NCBI RefSeq assembly: GCF_032999765.1
Contig: NZ_CP136051.1
Location: forward strand, 496,001-560,000
DNA from: Imperialibacter roseus
GTDB lineage: Bacteria > Bacteroidota > Bacteroidia > Cytophagales > Cyclobacteriaceae
DNA length: 64,000 nt
Direction: 5' to 3'
Position 1 is the first letter of the stretch. Each line of letters begins with the position of its first letter. Under the pieces are notes generated by a model. The model saw only the letters and a list, made by a program, of their open reading frames with translations. It searched no databases and was not told the origin of the DNA. Shown here piece after piece: positions 1 through 8,525 of this stretch. Made by a program: the position numbers and the translations under genes.

Positions 1-193
1 TGCCAATGCCAATCCATGGGAAGCCTGCATCGTTGCCGATTAGCTTCACATCTTTCACTCCTGAGTCTATGAGGCAGTCGATCAGTCCGGGGGGCGTGCC
101 TACACCACCAAATCCACCAAAAAGCAGGGTCATCCCATCAAAAAAAGCTGATTGGACGGTGGCATAGTCGGTAACTTTATCGAATAGGTGCAT
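1..193 (-). CDS. CoA-transferase subunit A (3-oxoacid/acetate CoA-transferase family), cut by the window edge
   Basis: The frame opens with ATG at 193 and stays open to the left edge, so only about 64 N-terminal residues are present. The peptide starts MHLFDKVTDYATVQ and carries the glycine-rich GGFGGVGTPPGLID stretch typical of the alpha subunit of family I CoA-transferases (ScoA/AtoD type), which move CoA between acyl-CoA and a carboxylic acid. Three bases separate it from the stop of the upstream aminotransferase, so the two are almost certainly co-transcribed and translationally coupled. A beta subunit would be expected just outside the window. The substrate cannot be told from this fragment. 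Confidence 0.85.
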   Translation of the reverse strand, partial: MHLFDKVTDYATVQSAFFDGMTLLFGGFGGVGTPPGLIDCLIDSGVKDVKLIGNDAGFPWIGIG

Positions 194-196
194 AGG

Positions 197-1459
197 TTAG
201 CTGCATTCTTTTAGTGATTGCTCCAGCTTGCCGAGGAGTTCATCGGTTTCGCTTTTGTTGATGGTAAATGGTGGTGAAATCAACACGCCGTTTTCATCCG
301 TTCCTTCTTTTCCTCCCACAGCCGGGTAAATCAGCAGGCCGTTTTGGTAGCAATGCTCAATGAGTTTTGCCTGCATTCCTTTGATGGCAGGATCCAATTC
401 GAAACCCATCATCAGCCCCTTGCCCCGCACTATTTGCATGACAGGGTATTTCTTTTGGAGGTCATAAAGGGCGGACTTGATGTAAGCACCTTTCTTGATT
501 ACGTTGTCCAGCAAGTCGTCTTCTTCTACGATATCCAGCACTTTGAGGGCAGTGGCGCAGGAGAGCGGGTGCCCGCTGTAGGTGTGGCCACTCATGATGA
601 GCCCGCTTCCTTTTTTTATCGGCGCAAGAACCTTGTCGGTCATCAAAGTGGCAGCTATGGGCGCATAGCCGGCTCCCAGGCTTTTTCCAACGGCAACGAT
701 GTCGGCCTGAGTGCCCCAGTGCTCCATGCCAAACCATGTTCCGGTTCTTCCCAGGCCTGTCATTACCTCATCGGCGATGAACAAAATCTCATGTTTGTCG
801 CAGACTGCCTTGAAGCAGGCATAGTATTCGTTTACCGGTGCCAGGGCAGTGCCGGCTGCTCCCACCATAGGCTCGGCGACAAAAGCAGCAATCTTTGAAG
901 GGCCGATGGTGTCGATTGCTTTTTCAAATTCGGCTACCTGATCCTCCAGTGAGTCGTTTTCCAGGTCAGCCGACAAAGCAGGGTATTTCTCCAGCATGGC
1001 TTCAAACCGCTGCCTTCTCAGGGCATGGCCCGATAAGGAAAGTGCCCCCATGGTGATGCCGTGGTAGCTTTTCTTCCGGGTGGTGAAATGTGTCTTTTCA
1101 GGCTTGCCGTTTTCCTGCCAGTACTGAATGGCGATTTTCATAGCCGTTTCAATGGCTTCGGTGCCACTGTTGACGAAAAAGCTGTGCGTCAGTGACTTGT
1201 CAGGCGATAGTTCGTAAAGTCTTGTGGCCAGCTGCTCGGCTTCCTCTGAGGCGAACTGCGACCGGTACACAAACTGGAGCTTGTCTAGTTGTTTTTTGAT
1301 AAAGGGCAGGAGCTTTTCGTGGGAATGGCCCAGCGAGCAAGTCACCGCTCCGGAAGATCCATCGAGGTAGGCCTTGCCGTTTTCATCGTAAATGTAGACG
1401 CCTTTGGCACTCGCTGCCTTGAGGTACGTCTTGTTCAGGTTGGGTTGTATGTTGTGCAC
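197..1459 (-). CDS. Class III PLP-dependent aminotransferase
   Basis: A 420-residue protein of normal family length. It has the fold-type I features of class III (omega-amino acid type) aminotransferases: NSGTEAIETAMK near residues 97-108, the PLP-ring aspartate in IADEVMTGLGRTG near 230, and the PLP-binding lysine in VAVGKSLGAGYAP near 259. No signal peptide, so cytosolic. It lies directly upstream of a CoA-transferase alpha subunit with a 3-bp gap. The same pairing occurs in the Bacillus subtilis kamA-yodPQRST cluster (YodT aminotransferase with YodR/YodS CoA-transferase), which is linked to beta-lysine breakdown. A role in degrading an omega-amino acid is therefore a reasonable inference, but the substrate is not shown by the sequence. 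Confidence 0.85.
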   Translation of the reverse strand: MHNIQPNLNKTYLKAASAKGVYIYDENGKAYLDGSSGAVTCSLGHSHEKLLPFIKKQLDKLQFVYRSQFASEEAEQLATRLYELSPDKSLTHSFFVNSGTEAIETAMKIAIQYWQENGKPEKTHFTTRKKSYHGITMGALSLSGHALRRQRFEAMLEKYPALSADLENDSLEDQVAEFEKAIDTIGPSKIAAFVAEPMVGAAGTALAPVNEYYACFKAVCDKHEILFIADEVMTGLGRTGTWFGMEHWGTQADIVAVGKSLGAGYAPIAATLMTDKVLAPIKKGSGLIMSGHTYSGHPLSCATALKVLDIVEEDDLLDNVIKKGAYIKSALYDLQKKYPVMQIVRGKGLMMGFELDPAIKGMQAKLIEHCYQNGLLIYPAVGGKEGTDENGVLISPPFTINKSETDELLGKLEQSLKECS

Positions 1460-1525
1460 TTTGCTGCAATTAATTCTGTAGAAAGTTGACGTCGTGGCTG
1501 GTTTTAAGAATCGTCATCTAAAATT

Positions 1526-1583
1526 AGCTTAAAAATCTTCCGATTCCCTTTAGGGTCAGGGTAGTGAGGAAGATTTTTAAGCT
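1526..1583 (-). terminator. Long stem-loop between two minus-strand genes
   Basis: Perfect 16-bp inverted repeat: agcttaaaaatcttcc at 1526-1541 and its complement at 1568-1583, with a 26-base loop. It lies just past the stop of the PHP/propeller gene (1593) and upstream of the aminotransferase gene, so it probably ends the first transcript. The stem is A+T-rich and lacks a clean U-run, so it is not a textbook intrinsic terminator. Confidence 0.5.
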
Positions 1584-1592
1584 TTCCTTATG

Positions 1593-4106
1593 TCACTTAC
1601 GCTCTTCAAATATCTTTCTAGCCTCTTTGATATCCTTAAGTACCCTGGTTTTTTCAGCTTCCGTATTCCACGTAGTAACAGCCGCAGCTGCTTCTTCAAT
1701 CCGATCAATCCAGGTGAGAAAGTAATCAGCGTCTTCAGCCGAATGTATGGGTTGCCCACCTACGTTTACAAACACCGCATTGGTAGTGGCATAAGGATAG
1801 ATATCGAGGACTTCAGGATTGGGTGCACTGTAAGCCCTGAGAAGCACCCAGGAACTGTTGGAAATATTCAAGGTTCCTGTGAAATCAGCAGTGGTACGGT
1901 CGCCGGTTAACGCAATGGTTTTCACCACCTTCCCATTTTGAATAATTTCCAGCTTGTCGATAGGCACAGAGGAGCGAACAAAGCCTTTGTAGCTGAGCTT
2001 CCCTTTTTTCGCAAGCGTTATGTCTCCGCCAGGGCCCTGGTTATCAAGACTAAACCCAAGGAGGGGCCCATTGCTGGCGAAAGTCTTCCCTTTCCTGATG
2101 CCATCAATGAATTTCTCATGGAGTAGCCGTTCATCGCCTTTCTCCATTTTCACAAACGCTCGTGTCAGACCAACAGGCCCCCGTAACGAGGCGTAATTGG
2201 CCATGGCGTCGGTGCCGCCAACAGGAGCCAGCCGAAAGCCACAGTTCATCAGCTTGTACCATACCCCGGCGGAAATATGATGATCGCTATACCCTACCGT
2301 CTCATAGTAGTCCACTTTGCCCAGTGCTACATCTACAGGCAAGGAAAAGCTCGTGGGCTTGCTGAGGTCAGGTTCGGTTTCAAAAGGATGCACGTAGCCC
2401 ACAATGCCGTTTTGGTCATGTGCGATGTCGGCCACCACAGTGTTGGAGGGGTAAGGGCTTTCGGTGCCTGTATGGGTATAGCCGACGTACCCTGGAAGAA
2501 GATAATTGGACGACATGCCCAGCAGACCAGTATGCCCCCAAAAGCTGGTGTGGTACTCTTGACCATGCATAATCAGGGTCTGTTCTTCTGAAGCATTGTC
2601 AGGATCCACAGAAAAATATTCAATATCCGGAATGCGCTGTTCTTTGTTCACCACAAGGTTGTATACGATGTCCAGGTCTTCTGCTTTAGCCTGCATGGCC
2701 AGGTGTGCTGGCGTATTGCGGTAGTGCCCGCCGTAGTTCATATGCACATGCACATCGGCTGACTTCCAGGTGCCGTGGTACGACGGAATGGTGGAGGGAG
2801 CCCATGAAAAAGCAATCTCTTTTTCCTCACCTGCTTTCACTGCGATGGTAGCATCATTTGCCTTTCGGAAGCCTTTCCAGGCGGTAATTTTTACCTCACC
2901 GACAGGCACCGTCACTTTCACTTCTCCTGGAGAATGGAAATAGTAGGTTTCAAATTTTTGTTTGCTTCGGTCAAAGGTCTCGTTGCCATGCATCCATGCA
3001 TCATCAGGTGCGAAGCTTTTGTCACCCACCATCACAGTCAGTCGGGCCGGAGTCGGTTGCTTGCTATCATTATAGGTTTTTATAATAATAGTTGCCGTTG
3101 GGTGGATGTACTTCTTTTCATTGATCAGCAATGACCACTTTTTACTGGTAAGCCAATCCATCAGGTAGAGTTCCGTGTTGCCTTGTTCATTGGTTATGTA
3201 GGCGATCTTGCTTCCGTCGGGTGACCATCGGGCATGAGTGGCGTCGAAATCGCCGTATCCCATGGCAATGGGGTAGCCTTTTTCATCGGCCGGAGTCATC
3301 CAGAGCTGGTGCCACTGCTGGCCGAGGTAAGACGAGTAAATAATGCGCTTGCCATCGGGCGACCAGTCGGGGCTGGCACGCCAGTTCGTTTCTTCCTCCC
3401 GTAGCAAAACAGGGTTGTAGTTGTTTACTTCGGTTCTATAAATATTGCCTGAGCCGTGCAGCACGTCGGGGTTGGTCACGAACACCAGCGACTTGCCATC
3501 GGGCGACCAGGAGGGACTCAGTTGGTGATCGGGCTGGCCATAGTAGTAGCGGGGAATGGCGGTGGTGCGCTCCGGAGAAAGAGGTTTAGCTGCCAGTCTA
3601 TTGTTGTTCAGGCTCCCTATCCAAATGCGGAAGTTGCCGGTTTCCTTGGTGGAAACAAAAGCTATTTGCGAGCCATCAGGGGAAAATCGAGGGTCGATAT
3701 TGACGGCGCTGCCTTCTGTAAGCTTGGTGATTTTGCCAGTAGACAAGTCCAGCAGGTGAAGCTCCATCGCATCGTTATCGTACCGAACAAACACGACGCT
3801 GTTTCCGTCCGGCGACCAGTCGGGCTGGTAGTCGTAGCCAGGCCCGTCTGTGATTTGGATGGCAGTGGTTTCATCTATTTTTTGCTGCCACAAGCTGCCA
3901 GCCATGGAGTAGATCAGGCTGGTGCCATCGGGTGACCAGGTGGCAGAAGAGGGGCCTGTGGTGAGCTGCGGCACATACATTTCCCGGTAATAGTAAGGGT
4001 GGGGGATGTCGATTTGGCTCAACACCCATGGCCTTTGCCCCAATAGAGGAGAGAATGAAAGCAGGCCAAAAAGCAAAAGGAGGTGCAGGCGTTTTTCCAT
4101 CCTCAC
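1593..4106 (-). CDS. Secreted TolB-like beta-propeller fused to a CehA/McbA-type PHP metallohydrolase
   Basis: An 837-residue protein with an N-terminal signal peptide (hydrophobic core about 7-22). Residues 50-310 hold six W/F-SPDG repeats (PD40 blades, as in TolB). After a linker comes a C-terminal PHP-type domain: ADVHVHMNYGGHY with the metal-binding HVH at 453-455, later GHTG, GYVHPFE and GGTDAMANYASLRGPVG. This is the CehA/McbA metallohydrolase arrangement, a family that includes carbaryl and carbofuran hydrolases but is mostly uncharacterised. The propeller probably binds a ligand or partner, and the PHP domain hydrolyses an ester or amide in the periplasm or outside the cell. It stands alone on its strand behind a stem-loop. 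The true substrate is unknown. Confidence 0.8.
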   Translation of the reverse strand: MRMEKRLHLLLLFGLLSFSPLLGQRPWVLSQIDIPHPYYYREMYVPQLTTGPSSATWSPDGTSLIYSMAGSLWQQKIDETTAIQITDGPGYDYQPDWSPDGNSVVFVRYDNDAMELHLLDLSTGKITKLTEGSAVNIDPRFSPDGSQIAFVSTKETGNFRIWIGSLNNNRLAAKPLSPERTTAIPRYYYGQPDHQLSPSWSPDGKSLVFVTNPDVLHGSGNIYRTEVNNYNPVLLREEETNWRASPDWSPDGKRIIYSSYLGQQWHQLWMTPADEKGYPIAMGYGDFDATHARWSPDGSKIAYITNEQGNTELYLMDWLTSKKWSLLINEKKYIHPTATIIIKTYNDSKQPTPARLTVMVGDKSFAPDDAWMHGNETFDRSKQKFETYYFHSPGEVKVTVPVGEVKITAWKGFRKANDATIAVKAGEEKEIAFSWAPSTIPSYHGTWKSADVHVHMNYGGHYRNTPAHLAMQAKAEDLDIVYNLVVNKEQRIPDIEYFSVDPDNASEEQTLIMHGQEYHTSFWGHTGLLGMSSNYLLPGYVGYTHTGTESPYPSNTVVADIAHDQNGIVGYVHPFETEPDLSKPTSFSLPVDVALGKVDYYETVGYSDHHISAGVWYKLMNCGFRLAPVGGTDAMANYASLRGPVGLTRAFVKMEKGDERLLHEKFIDGIRKGKTFASNGPLLGFSLDNQGPGGDITLAKKGKLSYKGFVRSSVPIDKLEIIQNGKVVKTIALTGDRTTADFTGTLNISNSSWVLLRAYSAPNPEVLDIYPYATTNAVFVNVGGQPIHSAEDADYFLTWIDRIEEAAAAVTTWNTEAEKTRVLKDIKEARKIFEERK

Positions 4107-4263
4107 TAGTTCGGAAAAAAGGCTGTGGTTTCAAAGATGTTTGATCGGAGTGGCCGCCTTGGCGATTAAATCTGACCAGCAGCCGTTGCATTTTGCACGG
4201 CTGTTTGAAACGACTCCTTCCTATATGGAACTCAGACAGTGCCAGGCTTCCCGGACATTTGAT

Positions 4264-6018
4264 TTAGCCCCAGGTATAGCTATCGAGTTTCTCCAGTATT
4301 TTGGTCAAAAATTGCGACATCTCATCGTCAGTGCCGTCCAACCTGCGACGCAGCCAAAAGCCAATGGCTATCTCCTCTGTGAAGTAATAGTAGTCATTGT
4401 TGTTCGTGGGAAATTCCTCATAATACTTAGAAAAAACACTATTTTTCAAGTCCTGAGTAGCGTAGCGGTCGTAGAGGTAGCCAGGACCGTAGAAGCCTTC
4501 GGATTGCATGGCGTTTTTGTAAGCCAAGGCCTCGCTCTCCCATTTATTGCCATCGGACAGATACTCGTAGCTGGTAGCCAGCATCCAAACCATTCGCCTG
4601 AAGGATACTCTGTAAATTTTTCCGGCTTCCTCTCCAAAAAACTGTTGGTTTGGTTCTGGGACGAGGTTGTTGCCCATCCAGCTTACGAAGTTAGGATTAA
4701 GTCTGCTGAAGGGCAGGTCGTTCAAGTCTCCAGTCGTCTGGTAAAGGTTGAACCCCGATGCTTCGGACACCGCCCTTTGCAGCGAGTAGGAATCAGCATT
4801 GGCATCTTCCGCTTTGAGGTATTGGCGAGCGCCATCGGGAAGGCTTGAGCGAAAAAGCGTAGCGAAATGAGCGTAAACGCCCATAGTGGTTCCGTTGATG
4901 GTTAGTTCTTCTGGTGAGGTGTTAAAATAAAAAGACTCTTCGCCAGGCAAAATAACGGCAACAAACCAGTCGAGCATCGACGTCAGGAACCTAGTCCGGT
5001 GTGCTTCATCAAGTGTAATTGGCCCGGTCTCTTCGTAAAACTCCATCGCAGGAGCCTCCGCCATATCGTCGCCGTCGTAGTACTCTTCCTCATAATATTC
5101 GTCTTCATAAACCTGGTTATCACCTGCATATAGCTGAGGAACCGGGTCGCTGTTTCTCAAAACGAACCTTTCTGTATTTCTATCATTGTCAAAAAAAGGC
5201 ACTTTGCGGATAAGGTAAAGCTCGTAGGCATTGACGGCTACCTCATCCTGAACGAAGATCATTTTTTTTGCCCAAACAGGAGGAAAGGAGGCGTACAGAT
5301 ACCCGTCCCTGTTTACCAGCGTAACCGTGTCGGATCGAAAGCAATCGCCTATACCCACTGCTTCATACTTGTCAGCAAAATAGGCAACCACCTTTCCGGG
5401 ACTGTTACCCTCTGTGGAAAGTCGGAATCCATCGAATTCGGTCAGTGCATTTAGGTGGACAATCGTGTATCCATCTATTGGGCCAGCGGCACTATTAGCG
5501 GAGTCGATGTACAATTCTCGGGTGACTGCATTGTTGGCATAGATGTAGCCAGCGGAAACAAAGATGGCCAGCCCAACAAATAGGCCGACCAATACGCCAT
5601 CGAACTTCGGCTTTGGAGTAGTATCTATGTCATTTGCCCAGGCCTTCACCGACTTGAAAAGCATGGTTGAGAAGATGAGTAGTGCATAGACGAAGAAGAG
5701 CAGTGCGTAGGCGAACATAATCAGAAACCCGTCCTTTCCAATATCATTGAGAACAGCCAACCCCTGGTACAAAATAGAAGCCGAATAAAGCAAGCCGACG
5801 GTGGCTGTAAGGTGAAGCATGGTGTATGACTTTGTTGAACCGGTCATCCACATAAGGCTGGAAATCAAAAACCAAACGCATGTGAAGCAGCTGGCCAATG
5901 CCCACCAGAAAGTGGCGAAGCCTGGCTGGAGGAAGACCAAAACTGATTGCAAAGCCAACCCGAAAAAAATCAGCAGGTTAAGAACCGCATAGATCCTGAA
6001 AACTATGGGAAACTTCAT
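4264..6018 (-). CDS. Unrecognised membrane protein with five N-terminal helices and a large soluble domain
   Basis: 584 residues, no family recognised. Hydrophobic segments lie near residues 8-32, 37-58, 66-86, 100-122 and 143-163. The remaining ~420 residues are hydrophilic. An acidic, tyrosine-rich low-complexity tract (EDEYYEEEYYDGDD) sits near residues 305-322. It resembles an inter-domain linker. The C-terminal part is rich in aromatic residues and may be a helical domain, ending in a conserved-looking leucine/tryptophan tail. ATG at 6018 starts directly in the first helix. The flanking genes are not close enough to argue for an operon. Existence of the gene is secure from its length; function is not. 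Confidence 0.7.
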   Translation of the reverse strand: MKFPIVFRIYAVLNLLIFFGLALQSVLVFLQPGFATFWWALASCFTCVWFLISSLMWMTGSTKSYTMLHLTATVGLLYSASILYQGLAVLNDIGKDGFLIMFAYALLFFVYALLIFSTMLFKSVKAWANDIDTTPKPKFDGVLVGLFVGLAIFVSAGYIYANNAVTRELYIDSANSAAGPIDGYTIVHLNALTEFDGFRLSTEGNSPGKVVAYFADKYEAVGIGDCFRSDTVTLVNRDGYLYASFPPVWAKKMIFVQDEVAVNAYELYLIRKVPFFDNDRNTERFVLRNSDPVPQLYAGDNQVYEDEYYEEEYYDGDDMAEAPAMEFYEETGPITLDEAHRTRFLTSMLDWFVAVILPGEESFYFNTSPEELTINGTTMGVYAHFATLFRSSLPDGARQYLKAEDANADSYSLQRAVSEASGFNLYQTTGDLNDLPFSRLNPNFVSWMGNNLVPEPNQQFFGEEAGKIYRVSFRRMVWMLATSYEYLSDGNKWESEALAYKNAMQSEGFYGPGYLYDRYATQDLKNSVFSKYYEEFPTNNNDYYYFTEEIAIGFWLRRRLDGTDDEMSQFLTKILEKLDSYTWG

Positions 6019-6202
6019 AAATGAAAAAGTTAGGTTTGATGAATGTAATTTAGATGATTACAGCATCACTTGTATCTGGCGGGAGGGCCAGGAGCAAAGT
6101 TTTTTTTCGCCAAATGACTGACAGGTAGGTGTTTGTAGGTAGATGTCTGGTAAAAGTTTTCGGAAGATGTTGGCAAACACCGTTAGATTGCCTTTGCTGT
6201 GG

Positions 6203-6754
6203 TTACTCAATGCTTACACCCTGCGTAGTAAAAGAAATGCCTTGCTGGCCAGAAGTTGATATCATCACCGCTTCAAACAGTGGCTTGTGAGTTTCATCTC
6301 TTACCGCCCAGTCGAAGATGAAGTTGGCCCCAGTGCCTCCTTCATTGTCTACTTCATCAATCACTATTTCTATCGTTTCCATTGGGCTGATGAATATCGG
6401 ATTCTTAAAGTATGTTCTGAGCAGCTCGCCATGTGTGTTGTAATAGTCAGCTTTCAGCATGTAGATAGAATCGGTAAGGCTGGTATTCCGCATACTGATG
6501 GTGGACGTCAGATCATGCGTTCGGCTTTCCGACCGGCTGTAAATTTGTGAGTAAACCGACAGGTAGGTTGATCCGGTAACCAGGGAGTCGGACTCATTCA
6601 GTTCTATGAACCTTTCTTTCCAGTTTACAGGTTTCACCGAACTTGTTGGCTCAGGTTCTTTGCAGGCGAAAAGTGCAACACTTAAAGTCGCTGCCAGGAG
6701 CAGGTGGCGTGCAAATGTCTTAATTGGTGATGTTGCCCGATTTGAAAAGCCCAT
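6203..6754 (-). CDS. DUF3124-like lipoprotein
   Basis: 183 residues with a lipoprotein signal peptide ending in LFAC (Cys31), followed by a proline/serine spacer. The body has the pattern I associate with DUF3124: STISMRNTSLTDSIYMLKADYYNTHGELLRTYFKNPIFISPMETIEI in outline, then DNEGGTGANFIFDW. This is a beta-sandwich-like domain of unknown function, often found near ion transport genes. Here it is divergent from a potassium channel gene about 170 bp away. A shared promoter region and a link in function are possible but unproven. Confidence 0.65.
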   Translation of the reverse strand: MGFSNRATSPIKTFARHLLLAATLSVALFACKEPEPTSSVKPVNWKERFIELNESDSLVTGSTYLSVYSQIYSRSESRTHDLTSTISMRNTSLTDSIYMLKADYYNTHGELLRTYFKNPIFISPMETIEIVIDEVDNEGGTGANFIFDWAVRDETHKPLFEAVMISTSGQQGISFTTQGVSIE

Positions 6755-6925
6755 GAATTGACTGGTTTCGTTTGAGAGTCAATTTACAGAACAATTGACT
6801 AAAGCCATGCTCCCCGGTCAATATTGATTGGCTAACAAAAAGTATTCTCTGCCAAAATCTCGTCAGCTTTATTCCTTCCACAAATTTCTCTAATTTCCGA
6901 GAACTATTTGGAGGCTCAATCACAG

Positions 6926-7972
6926 ATGTCAGAACTGAAGACCATCAATCATGTAAACAAGCAGCTTAGGAATCTCATCATTTCGTTCTTCCTTTTCCTT
7001 TTCAGTTTGGGTGTGGGTTTAGTCGGTTTCACGGTGATCGAGGAACTGGATTTTGTGAATGCTCTCTACATGACCATCATCACTGTGGGCACCGTTGGCT
7101 TCACGGAGGTAAAGGAGTTGAGTGCTGCAGGCAGGGTGTTCACCTCCATCTATATTTTAATGAATCTGGGTATTTTCGCCTATGTGGTGTCAGTGATATC
7201 CAGCTACATATTTGAAGGAAAACTAAAATCAATTGTTAAAAGCTATCGCTCGGGTATGGAAATAAGTAAGCTGAAGAACCATGTGATTGTGTGTGGCTAT
7301 GGAAGGAATGGCGCCCGCTCTAGTGAAGAGTTGAAAAAGAGCAAAGAGCAGTTTGTCATCATCGAGAAAGACCCCAATATGGTGAATGTCATTCCAGATG
7401 AGATGAAATTGTTCATCGGGGATGCCACGGAAGATGAGAACCTGCGGACGGTGGGGATTGAACGAGCCAGGGCCATTATTATTACCACACCCAACGATGC
7501 TTCCAACGTTTTCATCACGCTGACGGCCAGAGCACTTAACGAAAAAATCAGGATCATTGCAAGGGCTTCTAACATTGAAACGGAAAATAAGCTGTATAGG
7601 GCCGGTGCCAACAATGTCATTCTTCCCGACTTGCTCGGAGGCATGTTCATGGCCCAGCTCGTCACCAAGCCGATTGTTATCGAATTCCTAAACTTGCTCA
7701 ATGGTGTGTCAGGGATGAGCTACCATTTGGAGGAAGTGGGCTACGAGCATCTGAAGTCGGAGTATAGGGACAAGACCCTGAGACAGCTGGATATTTCGGC
7801 CACGACTGGCGTGATTGTGGTGGGAGTGAAGGACAACGTGAAGGGGCTTATCCCCGGACCATCCGCCGATACCTTTATCGGCGAAAATGACTACCTGATT
7901 GTGCTGGGTTCCAATGTCATTCTCAAAAAATTCTTCGATGTCTACACCACTCTCAACTACGACAAAATGTAG
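6926..7972 (+). CDS. RCK-type potassium channel protein (two TM helices plus TrkA-N/TrkA-C)
   Basis: 348 residues from ATG 6926. A TTG six codons upstream is in frame, but GGAGG at 6910-6914 sits better before the ATG. Two transmembrane helices (about 16-40 and 70-95) flank a pore loop, followed by a Rossmann RCK domain with GYGRNG at 124-129 and a C-terminal TrkA-C domain. This is the MthK-like layout of ligand-gated K+ channels. The selectivity filter reads TVGFTE (56-61) where the classical form is TVGYGD, so the second filter glycine is threonine. Convergent with the next gene, 8 bp apart at the stops. Gating ligand is not predictable. Confidence 0.88.
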   Translation: MSELKTINHVNKQLRNLIISFFLFLFSLGVGLVGFTVIEELDFVNALYMTIITVGTVGFTEVKELSAAGRVFTSIYILMNLGIFAYVVSVISSYIFEGKLKSIVKSYRSGMEISKLKNHVIVCGYGRNGARSSEELKKSKEQFVIIEKDPNMVNVIPDEMKLFIGDATEDENLRTVGIERARAIIITTPNDASNVFITLTARALNEKIRIIARASNIETENKLYRAGANNVILPDLLGGMFMAQLVTKPIVIEFLNLLNGVSGMSYHLEEVGYEHLKSEYRDKTLRQLDISATTGVIVVGVKDNVKGLIPGPSADTFIGENDYLIVLGSNVILKKFFDVYTTLNYDKM

Positions 7973-7980
7973 CCCGAAGA

Positions 7981-8451
7981 TTATTCACTTTTTTTCATCT
8001 GAAAGACTTCTGTTTCCACACTGTCCCCTCTTTTTAACCGAAGCTTGATGTCCATCTGGTTGTCGGATTTCCTTTCGAACACCAGGCCCTTCAGCTCGAT
8101 TTTGTCTTTGGAAAATGTTATCATTTCAAAAGTGAGATAGTTTTCTTTTGTTTCCCAACCGACCAACTCAGGCGTAAAGTGCTTGAGGCGGAGCCCCGTT
8201 TTGTCCAGCACCATAAACTCGTAGAAGTTGAGGCTGCCATCGGCATTGTGGTGTCGGTACACGCCCATCATGGTGCCGTCAGCCGAAGGTGGCGACCATA
8301 TTTCTTCGGACGTCCCTCCAAAGCCGTCACCTGTCCAGCGGCCGGAAAGCCAGGCGTAGTCGTTGATGTTGAAAGGTGTCGGCTCGTTGCCTGCGGAAAC
8401 GTAAGGCGTGAGAAAGAAAAGGCAGATGATCGTTGTGATAGTTGTTTTCAT
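7981..8451 (-). CDS. Secreted DUF6265-like protein
   Basis: 156 residues if started at ATG 8451, which gives a good signal peptide (MKTTITTIICLFFLTPYVSA). A longer in-frame start at 8502 would place charged residues before it. The mature part begins with FNINDYAWLSGRWTGDGFGG and continues EEIWSPPSADGTMMGVYRHH, the lipocalin-like pattern of DUF6265 proteins (small beta-barrel, function unknown). Probably periplasmic. It follows a minus-strand sulfatase gene by about 75 bp and could share its transcript. Confidence 0.7.
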   Translation of the reverse strand: MKTTITTIICLFFLTPYVSAGNEPTPFNINDYAWLSGRWTGDGFGGTSEEIWSPPSADGTMMGVYRHHNADGSLNFYEFMVLDKTGLRLKHFTPELVGWETKENYLTFEMITFSKDKIELKGLVFERKSDNQMDIKLRLKRGDSVETEVFQMKKSE

Positions 8452-8525
8452 ACATTGTTCCTTTAGAGGTTCCAGGGTATAGACAGACTCAAGTGCTGAC
8501 AATGGACAATTATCTCATTTTTTCT

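Noticed and set aside
3871-4191. Small minus-strand gene before the propeller hydrolase
   Set aside because: It overlaps the signal peptide region of a strong gene in another frame and has no independent support.
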